From: Tupaia tana
Taxonomy: Eukaryota; Chordata; Mammalia; Scandentia; Tupaiidae
Reading direction: 5' to 3'
Length of the DNA: 64,000 bases
NCBI GenBank assembly: GCA_026018925.1
Contig: JAKSZU010000016.1
Coordinates: forward strand, 4,508,940-4,572,939
Of the stretch, positions 10,531 to 21,975 are shown piece by piece (position 1 is the stretch's first letter; every line of letters begins with the position of its first letter). The notes beneath the pieces were generated by a model. The model made no database searches. It saw nothing but the letters and a program-made list of their open reading frames with translations, and was not told the origin of the DNA. A program made the position numbers and the translations under genes.

Positions 10531-11520
10531 GTGAGGTGGCTGTTTCAGTGGGCAAGATCTTATTTCTTCCCTTGTGACAGGTGGCAGGTGTAAAACTGCT
10601 GAAACCCGACAGCGGGGGCCTCGGTGGCGAGGTGTGGGGCTTAAATGTGAGCTCCGTTCAACGTCAGGAAGAGTTCCGTGGTGTCTCTTGGGGGAGCAGG
10701 GTGTTCACCTAGAGTCTGGCAAAGAGAATTCGTTTAATTAAATTCTGCAGAGCCCTTCTAACCTGCCTAAACGACCTCTGGTTGCTGGTCCTTCCGTGGT
10801 GCGTTAGTAACAGTGAGGGTGGTGTCCGGCTCTCATAAACATGCTTTCAGGCCATTCAGCCCCACGCTGTCGGGCACAGTGGTGCGGACGAGATGAGGGT
10901 GTGCTGAGGGCATGTGGAGCCTGGGTGGCCTAGGCGGTGAGCTCACCTGGCCTGTCTGGGTGCAGTTCTAGTCATCGGGTCCAGGTCATTTGGGACTTTG
11001 TATTCCCCTCAAGGAGAAACAAGTCTTCTCTAGAGCAGGTACTAGTGGGTGGCCAGGTTCTGAGCAGTGGCCTCCTGTCGCCACCCCCATGTGGAGGGTG
11101 GGTGGTGGGAGAGGAAGCTGAGGCTAAGCCTGCGTTTGCAGCCGCTTCCGCTGCTGGCATTGCGGCCTGGGCCTGGACCCCGCCTCCTGTCGGAGAAGCC
11201 ATGGTATTGATTGGGGACGGGGTGGGGGGGGGGGGTGGGGTGGGGTGGGGGGGGGAGGGTGGCTAACCAGCCTTGTCGTGTGATGGTTCATTCTATGTTG
11301 CCTGCGGTAGTGGCGGAAATGGGCGCTGGGTGGGTGTGGAGTGCTTGGTCACCCCAGGACACCCCCACTCTCATGGGTTGGGGCATCGTCTGTCTTCTGT
11401 GAGGCCAGTTCCTGGTGTCGGGACGGTCAGGGCGCCGCTCCAGAGCTTCTCCCTCACAGTAGGCAGCATGTCACATTGTGCATCACTTCGAGGAAAGGTT
11501 TTCATAGAAGGCCCAAGCTC
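10531..11520. other. No gene seen; GC-rich
   Basis: GC-rich unique-looking sequence containing one G-quadruplex-prone run (listed separately). Open frames are present but no recognisable domain. Confidence 0.35.
11218..11260 (+). repeat. Poly-G / G-quadruplex-prone run
   Basis: More than six G-runs of four to thirteen G, separated by single T or A, are on the plus strand. This fulfils the usual G4 pattern (four or more runs of three or more G with short loops). Confidence 0.9.
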
Positions 11521-11525
11521 CAGGG

Positions 11526-11775
11526 CTGGCCACCTAGCCTAGTGGCTAAGGGAGCTGGATTCCACACGGCCGACCCGGGTTCGAATCCTATCCCCAGTGA
11601 ATGAAAAACACACCAGGGGTATGCGTGTGCCTTCCCCAATCCTGAGAAGATGGAGAAGTGGAGAAGGATTCCAGCGTGACTATGCCCCACCAGGGGGTGC
11701 GTTCTTCCTCTCTCTGTCTCTCTGACAAGTAGGCATACCTCTGGCAATCGAAACAAAACAAAGAAAACAAAGGAC
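11526..11775 (+). mobile_element. Older long t-SINE
   Basis: CTGGCCACCTAGCCTAGTGGCTAAGG head, B box GGTTCGAATCC (a perfect consensus), GGAGAAGGATTCCAGCGTGAC, CATACCTCTGGCAATCGAAAC end and an A-rich tail. More diverged than the CTATAGCAAAAA copies. Confidence 0.8.
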
Positions 11776-11841
11776 ATTGAAGTTTCAAAGTCATTGTTTT
11801 CTGTACCTTGTTTTGTGTGTGTGATAGGGGATGCAGTTAGG

Positions 11842-12037
11842 GTCCAGCCAGTACCTGGCCAGGGCCTGGTTAAGAGAGCCGGATCCCACATGGCCCACCA
11901 CACAGTTGTGTCCCCTCCCTGCCAGCTTGGGGAACACACGGGGCACACACAGCTGCGTCTCCTCTATCCCTAAGGGAGAGGAACTGCGGGGTGGGATGGT
12001 GCTGTGGCCGTTCCCCTGCGAATCCTTTCTCTCTCTC

Positions 12038-12071
<34 letters not shown>

Positions 12072-12150
12072 TGCCTGCCTGCCTGCCTGTCTCTGGGGAG
12101 TGTGTGCGCCCTCTGGCAAAATTAAAAACAAAAATCCCAAACCATACAAC
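11842..12150 (+). mobile_element. Older long t-SINE with (TG)n expansion
   Basis: GGGTCCAGCCAGTACCTGG head, GGATCCCACATGGCCCACC, GGGTGGGATGGTGCTGTGGC and CCCTCTGGCAAAATTAAAA end. The pyrimidine part expanded to (TG)n(CTGC)n at 12039-12092. The B box is lost. Confidence 0.75.
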
Positions 12151-12235
12151 AAAAAACCGCTAAAATTTGTCAGAATTGAAATCATGTACTAAGTAGAAGA
12201 AAAACTTAAAAATGATGAGGCTGCTGAACTACAAG

Positions 12236-12624
12236 TGGGTCTTTAAACAGTCCACAGAAAATGTGCATGGTGAAAAAACCGTGCATGAATTGCATTATTT
12301 ATTTATTTTTTTGGAGAGGTTTTTGCTATAGGGCACGTGCTCTCGCAAGACAGAGAGACAGAAAGCAAGAAATGACCCCCCAGGGGAGATGGCCACGCCG
12401 CAATCCTTTCTCCTCCGTTCTCCTCTCAGGATCTTGGGCACGCATGCACATGCGCCCAGCGTGAGTTTTAAGCCACCGGGTCACGGACTTGAACCGCGGT
12501 CGACTACATGGGAGTCCAGCAACATAGTCATTATGCTAACTGCTGGCCCCTGAATTGCAATATTTTTTACACCAAAATAAACTTGTACTTTATTCTGTTT
12601 TTTTCCAATAACTTTTTGAGGTAT
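12236..12624. mobile_element. Palindromic MITE split by a SINE
   Basis: Left arm GGTCTTTAAACAGTCCACAG...AAAATGTGCATGG and right arm ACACCAAAATAAACTTG...CCAATAACTTTTTGAGG match the uninterrupted copy at 47855-47978. A long t-SINE (about 12300-12550, reverse) interrupts it. The host is therefore older than the SINE. Confidence 0.7.
12300..12550 (-). mobile_element. Long t-SINE nested in a MITE
   Basis: Reverse and little diverged: GGAGAGGTTTTTGCTATAGGG, AAGACAGAGAGACAG, GATCTTGGGCACGCATGC, CTTGAACCGCGGTCGACTAC, ending TAACTGCTGGCCCC. Flanks TGAATTGCAT and TGAATTGCAA are the TSD in the host MITE. Confidence 0.92.
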
Positions 12625-12728
12625 GCTTATATATATAATTAGGCAGTTTCCTGGGCCCAATATGTATTGGTGAGGGTTCAACTTGTAGCATGCTCTGTTG
12701 AAATTCCTGCCTCAGCAGAGACAGACAT

Positions 12729-12967
12729 GGTTTTCGAGAGATTTCTGCTAGAAGGCATGTGCACTCACCATAGAGACACAGAGATAAAGTGAGAGATCAC
12801 CCCTGGGGACAGGACCACACAGCAATACCTTATCCATTCTTCTCTCGGGATTTTGGGCATGCAAACACCTGTGCCAGGTGTGAGTTTCAAGCCACCAGGT
12901 GTGGGACTTGAACCGTGGTTGGCCATGTGGGAGCTCAGTGCTTTAACCACTATGCTACTTGCTGGCC
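12729..12967 (-). mobile_element. Long t-SINE
   Basis: Reverse: GAGAGATTTCTGCTAGAAGGC, CGGGATTTTGGGCATGC, GGGACTTGAACCGTGGTTGG, ending ACTTGCTGGCCCC. Moderately diverged. Confidence 0.88.
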
Positions 12968-13420
12968 CCAGAAAAATATGTTTTTGATAAATTTTATGAC
13001 ATTGCTTTGCTGTGTAAATATGACAGTATTATAGAACCTGATATTTTGTTACTGTTGTTGGGAAAGTTCTTCTTTAGCAACCGCGATCAATGAGATGTTT
13101 TCTAAGTTTAAGTACAATGTATTTTCAAAGGTAGTTTATACTTTTTGAAATATTAAGTTAACTTTTACGCTAATTAGGTGAAAATTTATATATCACAATA
13201 CTCAAAATAGTGGTTTAAAACAACAGCAACAATAACAACAAAAAAACAGAAACAAGTCTTGAGTATTTGCTAGTGTCAGTTTAACCTGCAGCGAATGACC
13301 TGCTGTTTCCAGCCTCCGAGGAGCACGTTGTCCTTAGCACTCTGGGATATACTGTGAGCGAGATTGGTTATTGTTTACTTCTCTGTTCTCTGCTGATACC
13401 TCTTTGTTAAGAAGATTTGG
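12968..13420. other. AT-rich stretch, no gene seen
   Basis: AT-rich with a short A/C-rich run near 13220. No repeat or exon recognised. Confidence 0.4.
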
Positions 13421-13424
13421 TTTG

Positions 13425-13685
13425 GGGCCCGCAGATGGAGGAAGGGTTACGTCACTGGACTTCCCACATAGTCCATTGTGGTTCAAGTCCTGGACCTGGT
13501 GGCTTAAAACTCACATCGGGTATGTGTACATGTGTGCATGTCCAAACCCCCGAGTGGAGAATGAACTGTGGTGTGACCATCTCCCCTGGGGGGTGATTTC
13601 TCACTTTCTATCTCTCTCTGTCTCTCCAGCAAGTGCATGTGCCCTTTAGCAAAACTCTCTCTCCTTTAAAAAAGGAAAAAAATAA
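13425..13685 (+). mobile_element. Long t-SINE
   Basis: GGGCCCGCAGATGGAGGAAGG, GGTTCAAGTCCTGGACC, GTCCAAACCCCCGAGTGG, GGGGTGATTTCTCACTTTC, GTGCCCTTTAGCAAAACTC and an A-rich end. GTTGGTTTG-like flanks suggest a short TSD. Part of the GGAGAAGGGATTG block is deleted. Confidence 0.88.
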
Positions 13686-13732
13686 ATGTTGGTTTGCAGG
13701 GAAGCCTGTTTAAAGGAAGCTGACAGAACTTG

Positions 13733-13965
13733 GGGTGACCTGTGCCCTGATGGCTAAGGTAGCTGACCGCACACGGCCGGCCCCATGGTGTGCGTCCTGA
13801 ACTTGGTGACTTGAGAAACATGCACCCCACATCCCGACAGGATGGAGAAAGGAAGGGGTGGCGGGGCAGCCGGTGGGTGGTACCCTGCGGGGGCGCTTCC
13901 ACTCTGCCTCCTCTGCCTCCCGCTGCATAGCACACACACACCCTGCTGCAAAAAAGTTTTTTTAA
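13733..13965 (+). mobile_element. Old diverged long t-SINE
   Basis: GGGGTGACCTGTGCCCTGATGG head, AGCTGACCGCACACGGCC, GACAGGATGGAGAAAGGAAG and CTGCTGCAAAAAAG end with an A-rich tail. Confidence 0.6.
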
Positions 13966-14055
13966 AAAAGAGAATATCCCAGGAAATTGAAAACCTAGAT
14001 AGTCAAGGGAGACAAAGGACATCCTAGAGATATTAATAATAATAAAAAAAAAAGA

Positions 14056-14212
14056 CGGGGCTGGCAGGTGGCGTGGACTCCCACATGCTGATAGTGATTT
14101 GAGTCCTGATCCTGTTGACTTCCTTTCTTGGAAGGAAGAAAGGAAGCCGCCCCCACCCTATCGCTCTCTGATGACTAGAGCAAGTTAAAAAATAATAATA
14201 ATAAATAATTCT
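14056..14212 (+). mobile_element. Short t-SINE, rearranged head
   Basis: GGGGCTGGCAGGTGGCGTGGACTCCCACATG has lost the TGGTTAAGGCGC segment of the A-box area. It has GATTTGAGTCCTG, then ATCGCTCTCTGATGACTAGAGC and an (AAT)n tail. The tail carries the AGAGC motif rather than GGTCAAATT. Confidence 0.7.
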
Positions 14213-15034
14213 GAAATATTTAAGAAGACCTTTGAGCAGGTGGTGGGCTGTTGCACCACACAGGGGGATGGCCGGCCCCTCAGAAGGTTCTGGACGTGTC
14301 CGCAGCTTCCCTGAGCATGCTGGCTTGCTTGAGCTGGTCACCTGGGGCGGGCTGAAGCTGGAGTGATTGCAGCATCCTGACCCTCTCTCTCCACTTTCCT
14401 CACTTATAGAAAGGATAAATAAACTAAAGATAAGTAAGTAAATAATAAAAAAGGCTGGCGAAACACAGTTTAATCAAGAAAGAATGGAGCCAGGCCCAGG
14501 CCTTCAAGCTGTACTTTTACTCCACACCCCTTAGTCCAGACAGAAGGTTCGTCTCCTCTCAGTAGTGGCCCAAACAGATGTCAGCTGTCACCGTGCAGGA
14601 TCAGCTGTCACCGTGCAGGAGGGCCAGCCAGCAGCCACCGCACGTGCTGACGGAGAGGCACAGGTCGCCACTGGAGGAGGGACGGGTGGTTTCCGATTGG
14701 TAATGGGTTCACGGCACCGTGGCCCTGCCACAGTGGTCGGGAGCCTGCACGGGCTGGGCCGTGTGATGCCATGTTTCTGCGAGACTTAGACCGAGCATGG
14801 CCGTGGGAGCACGCAGACAGGCGGCGAGGGCGGGCTGCGCAGCTGCTGGCCGGGGTTCCGTTTCTCTTCCTGGGCTGCGGACTAACCACACTGTAACTTG
14901 TGATCCTTCGCGCTCTCACCGTCTAGTTCTGCACGTGATTGTACGGGAGAGTGAGCGGGATGGAAGTACGCAGAAGTCATCGTGCTAGACAGAAAAACGG
15001 GCATGGCGGGCCTTTTGTGTAAAACCCACTTGTA
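14213..15034. other. No gene seen
   Basis: 14213-14460 may hold a very old SINE ending in an A-rich tail. 14460-15034 is GC-rich with a 20-bp duplicated motif (ATCAGCTGTCACCGTGCAGG type at 14580-14620). No recognisable protein. Confidence 0.35.
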
Positions 15035-15202
15035 GGGGCCGGCAGGTGGTGTGGTGAGTAGGCTCTGGACTCCCACATGGCCGACTGTGGTTTGAGTCCC
15101 GGACCTGGTGGCTTGCTTTCTCACTCTTTCTCTGATGAACACATGTGACCTATAGCAAAATTAAAAGAAGTAATAAAATTAAGTGAATAATTCTTTAAAA
15201 AG
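15035..15202 (+). mobile_element. t-SINE intermediate (short body, long-form tail)
   Basis: Short-form head and junction (GGTGGCTTGCTTTCTCACTC) but followed by GATGAACACATGTGACCTATAGCAAAATTAAAA, the end motif of the long form, and then the AT-rich short-form tail (AAGTGAATAATTCTTT). It combines diagnostic features of both classes. Confidence 0.85.
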
Positions 15203-15399
15203 TCATGGGTAGCTAAACCCAAGCTTTGGCTGGTGATGGTGGGGCTTGAGTTGTATCTTAGGGCTTTGAAGGGTGATTTTGGAATTCAGCTCACCTCCCC
15301 CCTGAGGAATGCGGTAGGAGCCTTCACAGACCACACTGTAGTACAGAGGGAGGAGCCCATATCCAAGGCCTTTTTATGCTGGTAGAAATAGAACTGCCT

Positions 15400-15569
15400 G
15401 GACCAGCAGGTGGCGTGGTGGTTAAGGTGGTGGACACTTCTACATGGCTGACCACGGTTCGAGTCCCGGACCTGGTGGCCTGCTTTCTTGCTTGCTCTCT
15501 CTCTCTCTGTGTGTGTGTCTCTCTCTGGTCAAATTAAAATGATGACTAAATAAAATAATTTAAAAAAAT
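15400..15569 (+). mobile_element. Short t-SINE
   Basis: GGACCAGCAGGTGGCGTGGTGG, perfect B box GGTTCGAGTCC, GGTGGCCTGCTTTCTTGC and CTCTGGTCAAATTAAAATGA. TSD AAATAGAACTGCCT / AAATAGAACTTCCT at 15386-15399 and 15570-15583. Confidence 0.93.
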
Positions 15570-15583
15570 AAATAGAACTTCCT

Positions 15584-16202
15584 TGACAAGATCGAGGCAT
15601 CGGCCTGAGTGCTGTTGGCCCAGCCCCATCACTGACCCTTTGTGTTTCCGTTCCTGTGCTGGTGAGTGAGGGTTAAATTCCCTGTTCCAGTCGAGCCCTG
15701 AGACTGCTTTTGATCCTGAACAAGTAGTAGTTATTCTTTAAAAAAAATTTTTTTGAAGTCCATCCCTTCTTCTACATTAAGAGAGACTGAGATGGAGAGA
15801 CAGGTGCCCCCCGGCAGGGTCCCCTGCCATGGGCACTCCGGCTCAGCCAGTCTAGTCAGGAGCAGGTGCCTGCCTGGCGTGCTCTGGGAGGTCTGTGGCC
15901 TGGAACCTCCCCCGTGGGCGCCCATGAGGGCTGCACCGCTGTTTGGCCCAGCAGCTCCTTTCCTGCTCATGGTTGCACTGTGACCATCTCAGGTACCTGA
16001 GGGACAGCTACCTCTGTCGTCAGCCCGCAGGAAAATTCCAGGGTGAAGAAATGGGGTTCCTCAGTGGGTGCTGCCCCCACCCCGGGGGTGTTCAGAAAAT
16101 GCGTCCTCCTCACTTTATATGACTTGAGAACATTGAGACAGCAGGTACTTCCTCCTGCAGGCTGCTCATGTGGGAACAGAGCTTATTAAGATGTGTTGAT
16201 TT
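15584..16202. other. No gene seen
   Basis: Mixed-composition sequence with plus and minus open frames of 75-80 codons. No domain or clear splice frame recognised. Confidence 0.35.
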
Positions 16203-16378
16203 GGGGACTGGCAGGTGGCGTGGTGGTTAAGGCACTGGACTCCCACAGGCCGACCACGGTTCGAGTCCCAGACCTGGCAGCTTGCTTTCTCTCTCTCTTT
16301 CTCTCCGTCTCTCTCTCTGGTCAAACTGAAAAATAATAATAAATGAATAAAATTAAATAAATAATTCTTTATAAAAAA
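16203..16378 (+). mobile_element. Short t-SINE
   Basis: GGGGACTGGCAGGTGGCGTGG, perfect B box GGTTCGAGTCC, CAGCTTGCTTTCTCTCTC, CTCTGGTCAAACTGAAAA and the tail ending AATAATTCTTTATAAAA. GTTGATTT occurs on both sides. Confidence 0.92.
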
Positions 16379-16559
16379 TACACGTTGATTTTAACAGTGT
16401 TTTCACAGCACTGTTGGTCTTTCCAGTGAAACTCGAGAATTCGCGTCTGTTGCTGTAGCTGATGCTTCCATTTCATCCAGTTGGCCAAGCCCACCTCGGC
16501 TGGGCACTCAGCTCCCAAACTGTGGGCTCGTCCAGCTGGACTAGGGGGAAGGTGGACTT

Positions 16560-16772
16560 GGGGGCCAGTAGGCGTTTGGTGGCCAGTTCAAGTCCTGGAT
16601 GTGACAGTGTGAAACGCACGCTGGGCGTGCATGCATGCATATCCAAAACTCTCCGAGAGGAGAATGGGAGTGAAGGGGTTGTAGCACGGCGGGGGAGTGA
16701 TTTCTCACTTTGTCTCTCTGTCCCTCTCCTGCGAGTAGACATGCTCCTTGGCAGGAACCCAAAAAGACAAAA
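16560..16772 (+). mobile_element. Long t-SINE, damaged head
   Basis: GGGCCAGTAGGCGTTTGGTGG with the A-box/anticodon part deleted, CAGTTCAAGTCCTGGA, GCATATCCAAAACTCTCC, GAGGAGAATGGGAG, GGGGAGTGATTTCTCAC and CTTGGCAGGAACCC end. Confidence 0.7.
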
Positions 16773-17255
16773 GATGCACTGTGCGCTGCCACCCTTTTCT
16801 GAGTCCTCTAGTGCTTGGGAATCTACGGCAGGTATTTCTCACACGTGGCAGGATGGAGAGCCGCTGCGCATTCCTCAGTGCCGAAGGCTGTCCGATGAAG
16901 GGCCCACTCCTGCGTGGTGTTCCGCGTCTCATGGTGACTGCAGCTCCTGGCAGTACCGTGCTGCGGTCGGTCTCGCTGATGTCAGTGTCACTGCAAGTGA
17001 CCACCATGGGCCTCAGGATTACCTTACATGGTGACAGGTGTGTTCTAGGAAACACTAGGGCATTTGGAAATTAAACTGTCAGTTTTGACCCACTGGGACT
17101 ACATTCCCAGAAAGATTTCCTTTATCAGGTATCTAGATTTGCGCCGATAATTTGTGGTTAGATTTATGGTGTTTCTAAAGGTCTGGAATAAATTGAGGGG
17201 ACAAAGGACAATGAGGGAAGTTTTGTTACGTCAGGGTCTAAACAAAGTCAGGTTT
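16773..17255. other. No gene seen
   Basis: Mixed sequence with a 108-codon plus frame (16748-17074) that starts inside the SINE end. No homology recognised and no convincing splice sites. Confidence 0.35.
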
Positions 17256-17269
17256 AAAACTTGCATCTT

Positions 17270-17524
17270 GGGACCAGCAGTTGGCCTAATGGCTATGTCA
17301 CTGAACTCCCATGTAGTCAACCGTGGTTTGAGTCCTGAACTCGGTGGCTTAAACTCACTGGGTGCGTGTGCGTGCGTGCCCAAGATCCCGAGAGGAGAAG
17401 GGATTGTGGCGTGACCATCCCCCCTGGGGGGGGTGGTTTCTCGCTTTCTGTCTCTTTCTCTTTGTCTTTCTGGTGAGCGCACGTGTCCTGTAGAAAAAAA
17501 CCTCTCCAAAAACAAAAACAAACA
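17270..17524 (+). mobile_element. Long t-SINE with 14-bp TSD
   Basis: GGGACCAGCAGTTGGCCTAATGG, GGTTTGAGTCCTGAACTC, CGTGCCCAAGATCCCGAG, a deletion of the AATGGAG segment, and TGTCCTGTAGAAAAAAACC. TSD AAAACTTGCATCTT / AAAACTTGCGTCTT at 17256-17269 and 17525-17538. Confidence 0.94.
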
Positions 17525-17693
17525 AAAACTTGCGTCTTGTTTTTGGACCGTATTCTGTGTGCCTGCCCTACTCTCCTCTGCCTGTCTGTAAGGATGGAGT
17601 CTGGTGAGCAAGCCGGCAGAGGGACTACCGGGAAGGAGGGACCCTCCGGTAGTGGATGGGGCGGGTCCTTGGGACTAACTTGAGCTGTAATAG

Positions 17694-18352
<659 letters not shown>

Positions 18353-18796
18353 CAGAGCCATTCCTGTAGCGCCACCTAGAGTCTGCTGGTGGTACTGAGT
18401 TAACTGCTGAGGTCCGACCCACAGAAGAGTGGAGCTTCTTAGCAATTTCGTCCTGAATCACCAGGAGCATTGATAAAGACTAGAACCAGCAGCAGTTCTT
18501 TGTTACGTGATTACCTGATCTGTATGAACACATGCGCTAGAGGTTTAAATGAATCACTAATGTCTTAGCAATATACCTCTATAACTAAACTGAGGCTTTT
18601 GACCAAGAAATTGGACTATTCCTGCGAATTCCTTTTTGGTTTTGATTATCATCAAGCTGATTTGAAGTGCTGTGCCTGTTTTGATAAACACCTCTCAGGA
18701 ACTTTAAAAACCACTAGCTTTCTCAGACTTTGTTAAGCATCGGAAACTTTACCAGGCAACTACCTTTTTTATTTTAATAAGAAATCTTTTGCCTTG
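18353..18796. other. No gene seen
   Basis: AT-leaning single-copy-looking sequence. Nothing recognised. Confidence 0.4.
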
Positions 18797-19006
18797 GGCC
18801 AGCCAGGTTGGGTGGTGGTTAAGGCTGCTGGGTCCCACGTGGCTGACTGTGTGGTTCGAGTCCAGACCTGGCGGCTTGAAAAATCATGCAGGAGCATGGA
18901 GAAGGAATTGTGGTGTAGCCATCCTCCCACTTTCCACCTCTGGGCTTTCTCACTTTCCGTCTCTGTCTCTCTCTTGCACGTGTCCTGTAGCAAAAACTAA
19001 AGCGAA
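18797..19006 (+). mobile_element. Long t-SINE, shortened middle
   Basis: GGGCCAGCCAGGTTGGGTGG, GTGGTTCGAGTCCAGACC, GGCTTGAAAAATCATGCAGG, GGAGAAGGAATTGTGGTGTAGCC and GTGTCCTGTAGCAAAAAC. The GCGTGCCCAAGATCCC part is missing. Confidence 0.85.
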
Positions 19007-19744
19007 CACGGTCTTTTTCTTTGCAGTCGTTTTACTTCTGTTGTCCCCAGTCAGTAGGAAAGCTTTTCTTGAGAACTGTTCCTCTCTTCTTTTGGACAGT
19101 CCTCCCCCAGTCACACACCCCCATACCTCGAGTAGCAGGGCTGTGCCTGCAGTCGGTGTGCCCACCTCAGAGGGGGATAAGTCAGAAGTGACAGAGGAGG
19201 GTGTTCGGGGTTTTGCAGACTGAGTGCTCCAGACATACCTCTTGGCACCCTTGCCTGAAATGACAGACTGCAGCACCTGGGAATTCTGCTAAGAAGTCGC
19301 TACAGACCTTGACCTAACCAAATGTATTAACCTCGGCGATTCTCCCGCTATAGATGATTGGTTTGGGGGGAGGCCTGTGGGTCAGAGTGCAGGCCCAGTT
19401 TGGGACGCTGATGAATAAGTGGGCCAGACCCTGTTTCTGCTTTCCCCTTCCCTCTATGCAGAGAAGACGAGGCCTTTATGGTAACGGTTACTTCCCGTCG
19501 TAAGCTCCGTGGGCAATAGGTTGGACCCCAGTGCTTTGCTTACTGGCTCCCTCACACTGCCAAAGAGGTGTCTTCCAACTCATTGTCCTCCACCGAATGC
19601 TACCAGCTTGGGGAAGGGCAAAACTAAACTGAACAGGACTGCAGTCTTGCATGTTCATTAAAAAGCCTGATGTTCGCGCTGTATGAATGTCCCAAGTCAC
19701 GTTATTTGTACATTTGGTTTAGGGTATTTGAAAGTTGGTTAAGC
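19007..19744. other. No gene seen
   Basis: Mixed sequence. No repeat family or exon recognised. Confidence 0.35.
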
Positions 19745-20030
19745 TTCTTGAATCCAAAACTCTGAAATCCAAAATGCTTTAAAATTCAAAACGTTTTGAG
19801 TGCCGAGGTGAGGCTACAAGTGGAAAATTCCACACCTGACCTCACGAATGGGCACAGTCCAAGCTCACCATGTGAAAAGATCATGTGAAAGCATCCTCGG
19901 GCTGTACACATTGATGTTCATGGGACAGAAAGGAGTTGCATGTTGAGACCGGGGGCCCTATCCCCAAGATACCTTATTATGTGTATGCAGTAGCCCCAAA
20001 TCTGGAAAAGTCTAAAATCGAACCATTTAT
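19745..20030 (+). repeat. Ancient mammalian dispersed repeat (family not named)
   Basis: CTGAAATCCAAAATGCTTTAAAATTC, AACGTTTTGAGTGCCGA, CCTATCCCCAAGATACCTTATTATG and CCAAATCTGGAAAAGTCTAAAATC closely follow a common dispersed element I know from human DNA ('aaatccaaaatgctccaaaatccaaaa...'). I cannot give its family name reliably. Confidence 0.6.
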
Positions 20031-20031
20031 G

Positions 20032-20280
20032 GGGGACTGGGCAGTGGTGCAATGGTAGTTGAGGTGTTGGACTCCTGCGTAGTCAACCATGGTTCGAGTC
20101 CCGGATCTGGCGACTTGAAACTCACGCGGGGTGCATGTACGTTTGTGCCTAAGTTCCCTAGAGGAGAAGGGATTGTGGTGTGGCCATCTCCTTCCACCCC
20201 CGGGAGTGATCTCTCACTTTCCCTCTCTTTGTCTCTCTTCGGCGAGCGCACATGCCATAGTAGCAAAAATCTCTCTTTAA
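20032..20280 (+). mobile_element. Long t-SINE
   Basis: GGGGACTGGGCAGTGGTGCAATGG, perfect B box GGTTCGAGTCC, GTTTGTGCCTAAGTTCCC, GAGGAGAAGGGATTGTGG and CATAGTAGCAAAAATCTC. The short A-tail is degraded. Confidence 0.9.
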
Positions 20281-20613
20281 TATGTATTTTCCTGCCTTAA
20301 CAAAAGATACATAACCCAACCTTTTTAAGAAATTGAGTGATGCTGCTTGCTTATTTATTTATTTATGAATGCATTTATTTATTTCAGAAACAGTTAAAAT
20401 GAAGCTGAAGAGCAGGTAGGAGCAGGGCTGCTCATTAGTGAACTTCTGGTCGCTTTGGGGAAATTGTGAATCCAGTTGGAACAGGGGGTATCAGGTCATC
20501 TTACTAAGATTCAAGTAGACTCTTTTTTGACAAAGTCTCTTCATGACCAGATGAATGTCAGACAACCACAGACGTCTTTGTCTCAGTTTCTGCTTCTCTC
20601 TCTCTTCCCCCAG

Positions 20614-20830
20614 AAGTTGCGAAGTCGTGCCGTGGAATGAGAGAGTGCATGTTCTCGGTCAGGCTCCCACAGACCTGGCACTGTTTGCAAAGGCTGAATG
20701 CTGGTTTCATCAGAACAGAATTCCATGTAGTCAGATGTGGAACCAGAGGGCCTGGCCACCCTGCCTCCCCCACCCCAGGCCCGGTTTTTCATGTTTAACG
20801 AAAGGCCGTTTCCTCACATGTTTACGTTGA
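20614..20830 (+). CDS. Candidate exon, unidentified
   Basis: A very good acceptor precedes it (CTTCTCTCTCTCTTCCCCCAG, 20592-20613). One frame reads EVVPWNERVHVLGQAPTDLA then LFAKAECWFHQNRIPCSQMW and stays open to a stop near 20828. No domain is recognised. No strong donor is seen and the pyrimidine tract could be fortuitous. Confidence 0.18.
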
Positions 20831-21027
20831 CTTACATGCAGGCCTTAGCTTGGTGCTTTTGCAGTTTCTATGTAGCATCTGTTCCCAAATCCGAAAGCAC
20901 TAACAAGGCCTCAGTACAGATAGCAGCGAGGTCAGCGGGAGTCGCCCCTGTTGGTTCTGACTTCTCCAGTGGCCGTGAGGTATTATTCAGAGTGTACATT
21001 CTCTCTCAGCTCCCAGCAGATACATAA

Positions 21028-21720
21028 TGAATGGAAGAGACTATCTGCGGAAGCTGGCACTGTAAGTGGGTCCTATTCCCAGATCTTTAATTATTGCCAT
21101 TAAGAAGCATTTGGGAATACCTGGTGAGCGTTCCCAAAGCAGACAATAAGCAAACCCCTTGGGATTCTCACGGCTTGGTTCTTTGGTATGGAGTGATGAT
21201 TAAAGCGATTACAGGCAGGCAGCTAGCGCCTCGTTGGAACATCTTTATCAGAAAGAGGTAATAATTATGCCGCACTCAATATGAAGTACACGTCATCCTC
21301 CTTTTCATCTGTCCCCTGATTTCCTTCCACTGTGCCAAGTTTTAATTAATGTGCTTCAATGTATGAAAACTTGAACATCTATAATTGCATCTTTAGTAGC
21401 AATATTTAAATTTTTTACCGACAACATATTTATCATATAACATTTCCTGGAATTAAGGTCAGTTATCTAGACCTCAAGAAAATATTGGAATGAAATGTGT
21501 TCCAGATGGTTTTTCTTTTTTCTTTCTTTCTTTTTTTTCTTTTAATCTTGAAGGTTAAAAATAAAATACAAAATCGAAGAAGCCAAGAGAAATTCCATGT
21601 TAGAGAATAGAGATGAATTTGTAATCACTCTATTAACATTACAAGTCTTGTGGCTCATGGAGGTGGTGGGGTAAATAAATTTGACAGAAGAAGGAAATAA
21701 AAAAAGATAGTATTTTTACT
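21028..21720. other. AT-rich, conserved-element-like sequence
   Basis: Free of recognisable repeats and rich in TAAT cores (TTTAATTATTGCCATTAAG at 21086, TTTTAATTAATGTG at 21341). It resembles a conserved noncoding element by composition only. Conservation was not tested. Confidence 0.2.
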
Positions 21721-21723
21721 TCT

Positions 21724-21975
21724 TTTTTCCTGGAGAGGTTTTTGCTATAGGGCACGTGTGCTCCCAGAAAGACAGAGAGAGACAGAAAGTGAGAAATCAC
21801 CCCCCCGGGGGGGATGGCCACGCTGCAATCCCTTCTCCTCCATTCTCCTCTCGGGATCTTGGGCACACACGCCCACACGCCTGGCATGATTTTAAACCGC
21901 CGGGTCTGGGACGCAAGCCGCAGTCGACTACATGGGAGTCCAGCGACATAGCCATTACGCTAACTGCTGGTCCCA
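21724..21975 (-). mobile_element. Long t-SINE
   Basis: Reverse and little diverged: GGAGAGGTTTTTGCTATAGGG, AAAGTGAGAAATCACCCCCC, GGGATCTTGGGCACAC, GCAGTCGACTACATGGGAG, ending TAACTGCTGGTCCC. The B box is mutated (ACGCAAGCCGC). TTTTTAC on both sides. Confidence 0.93.
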
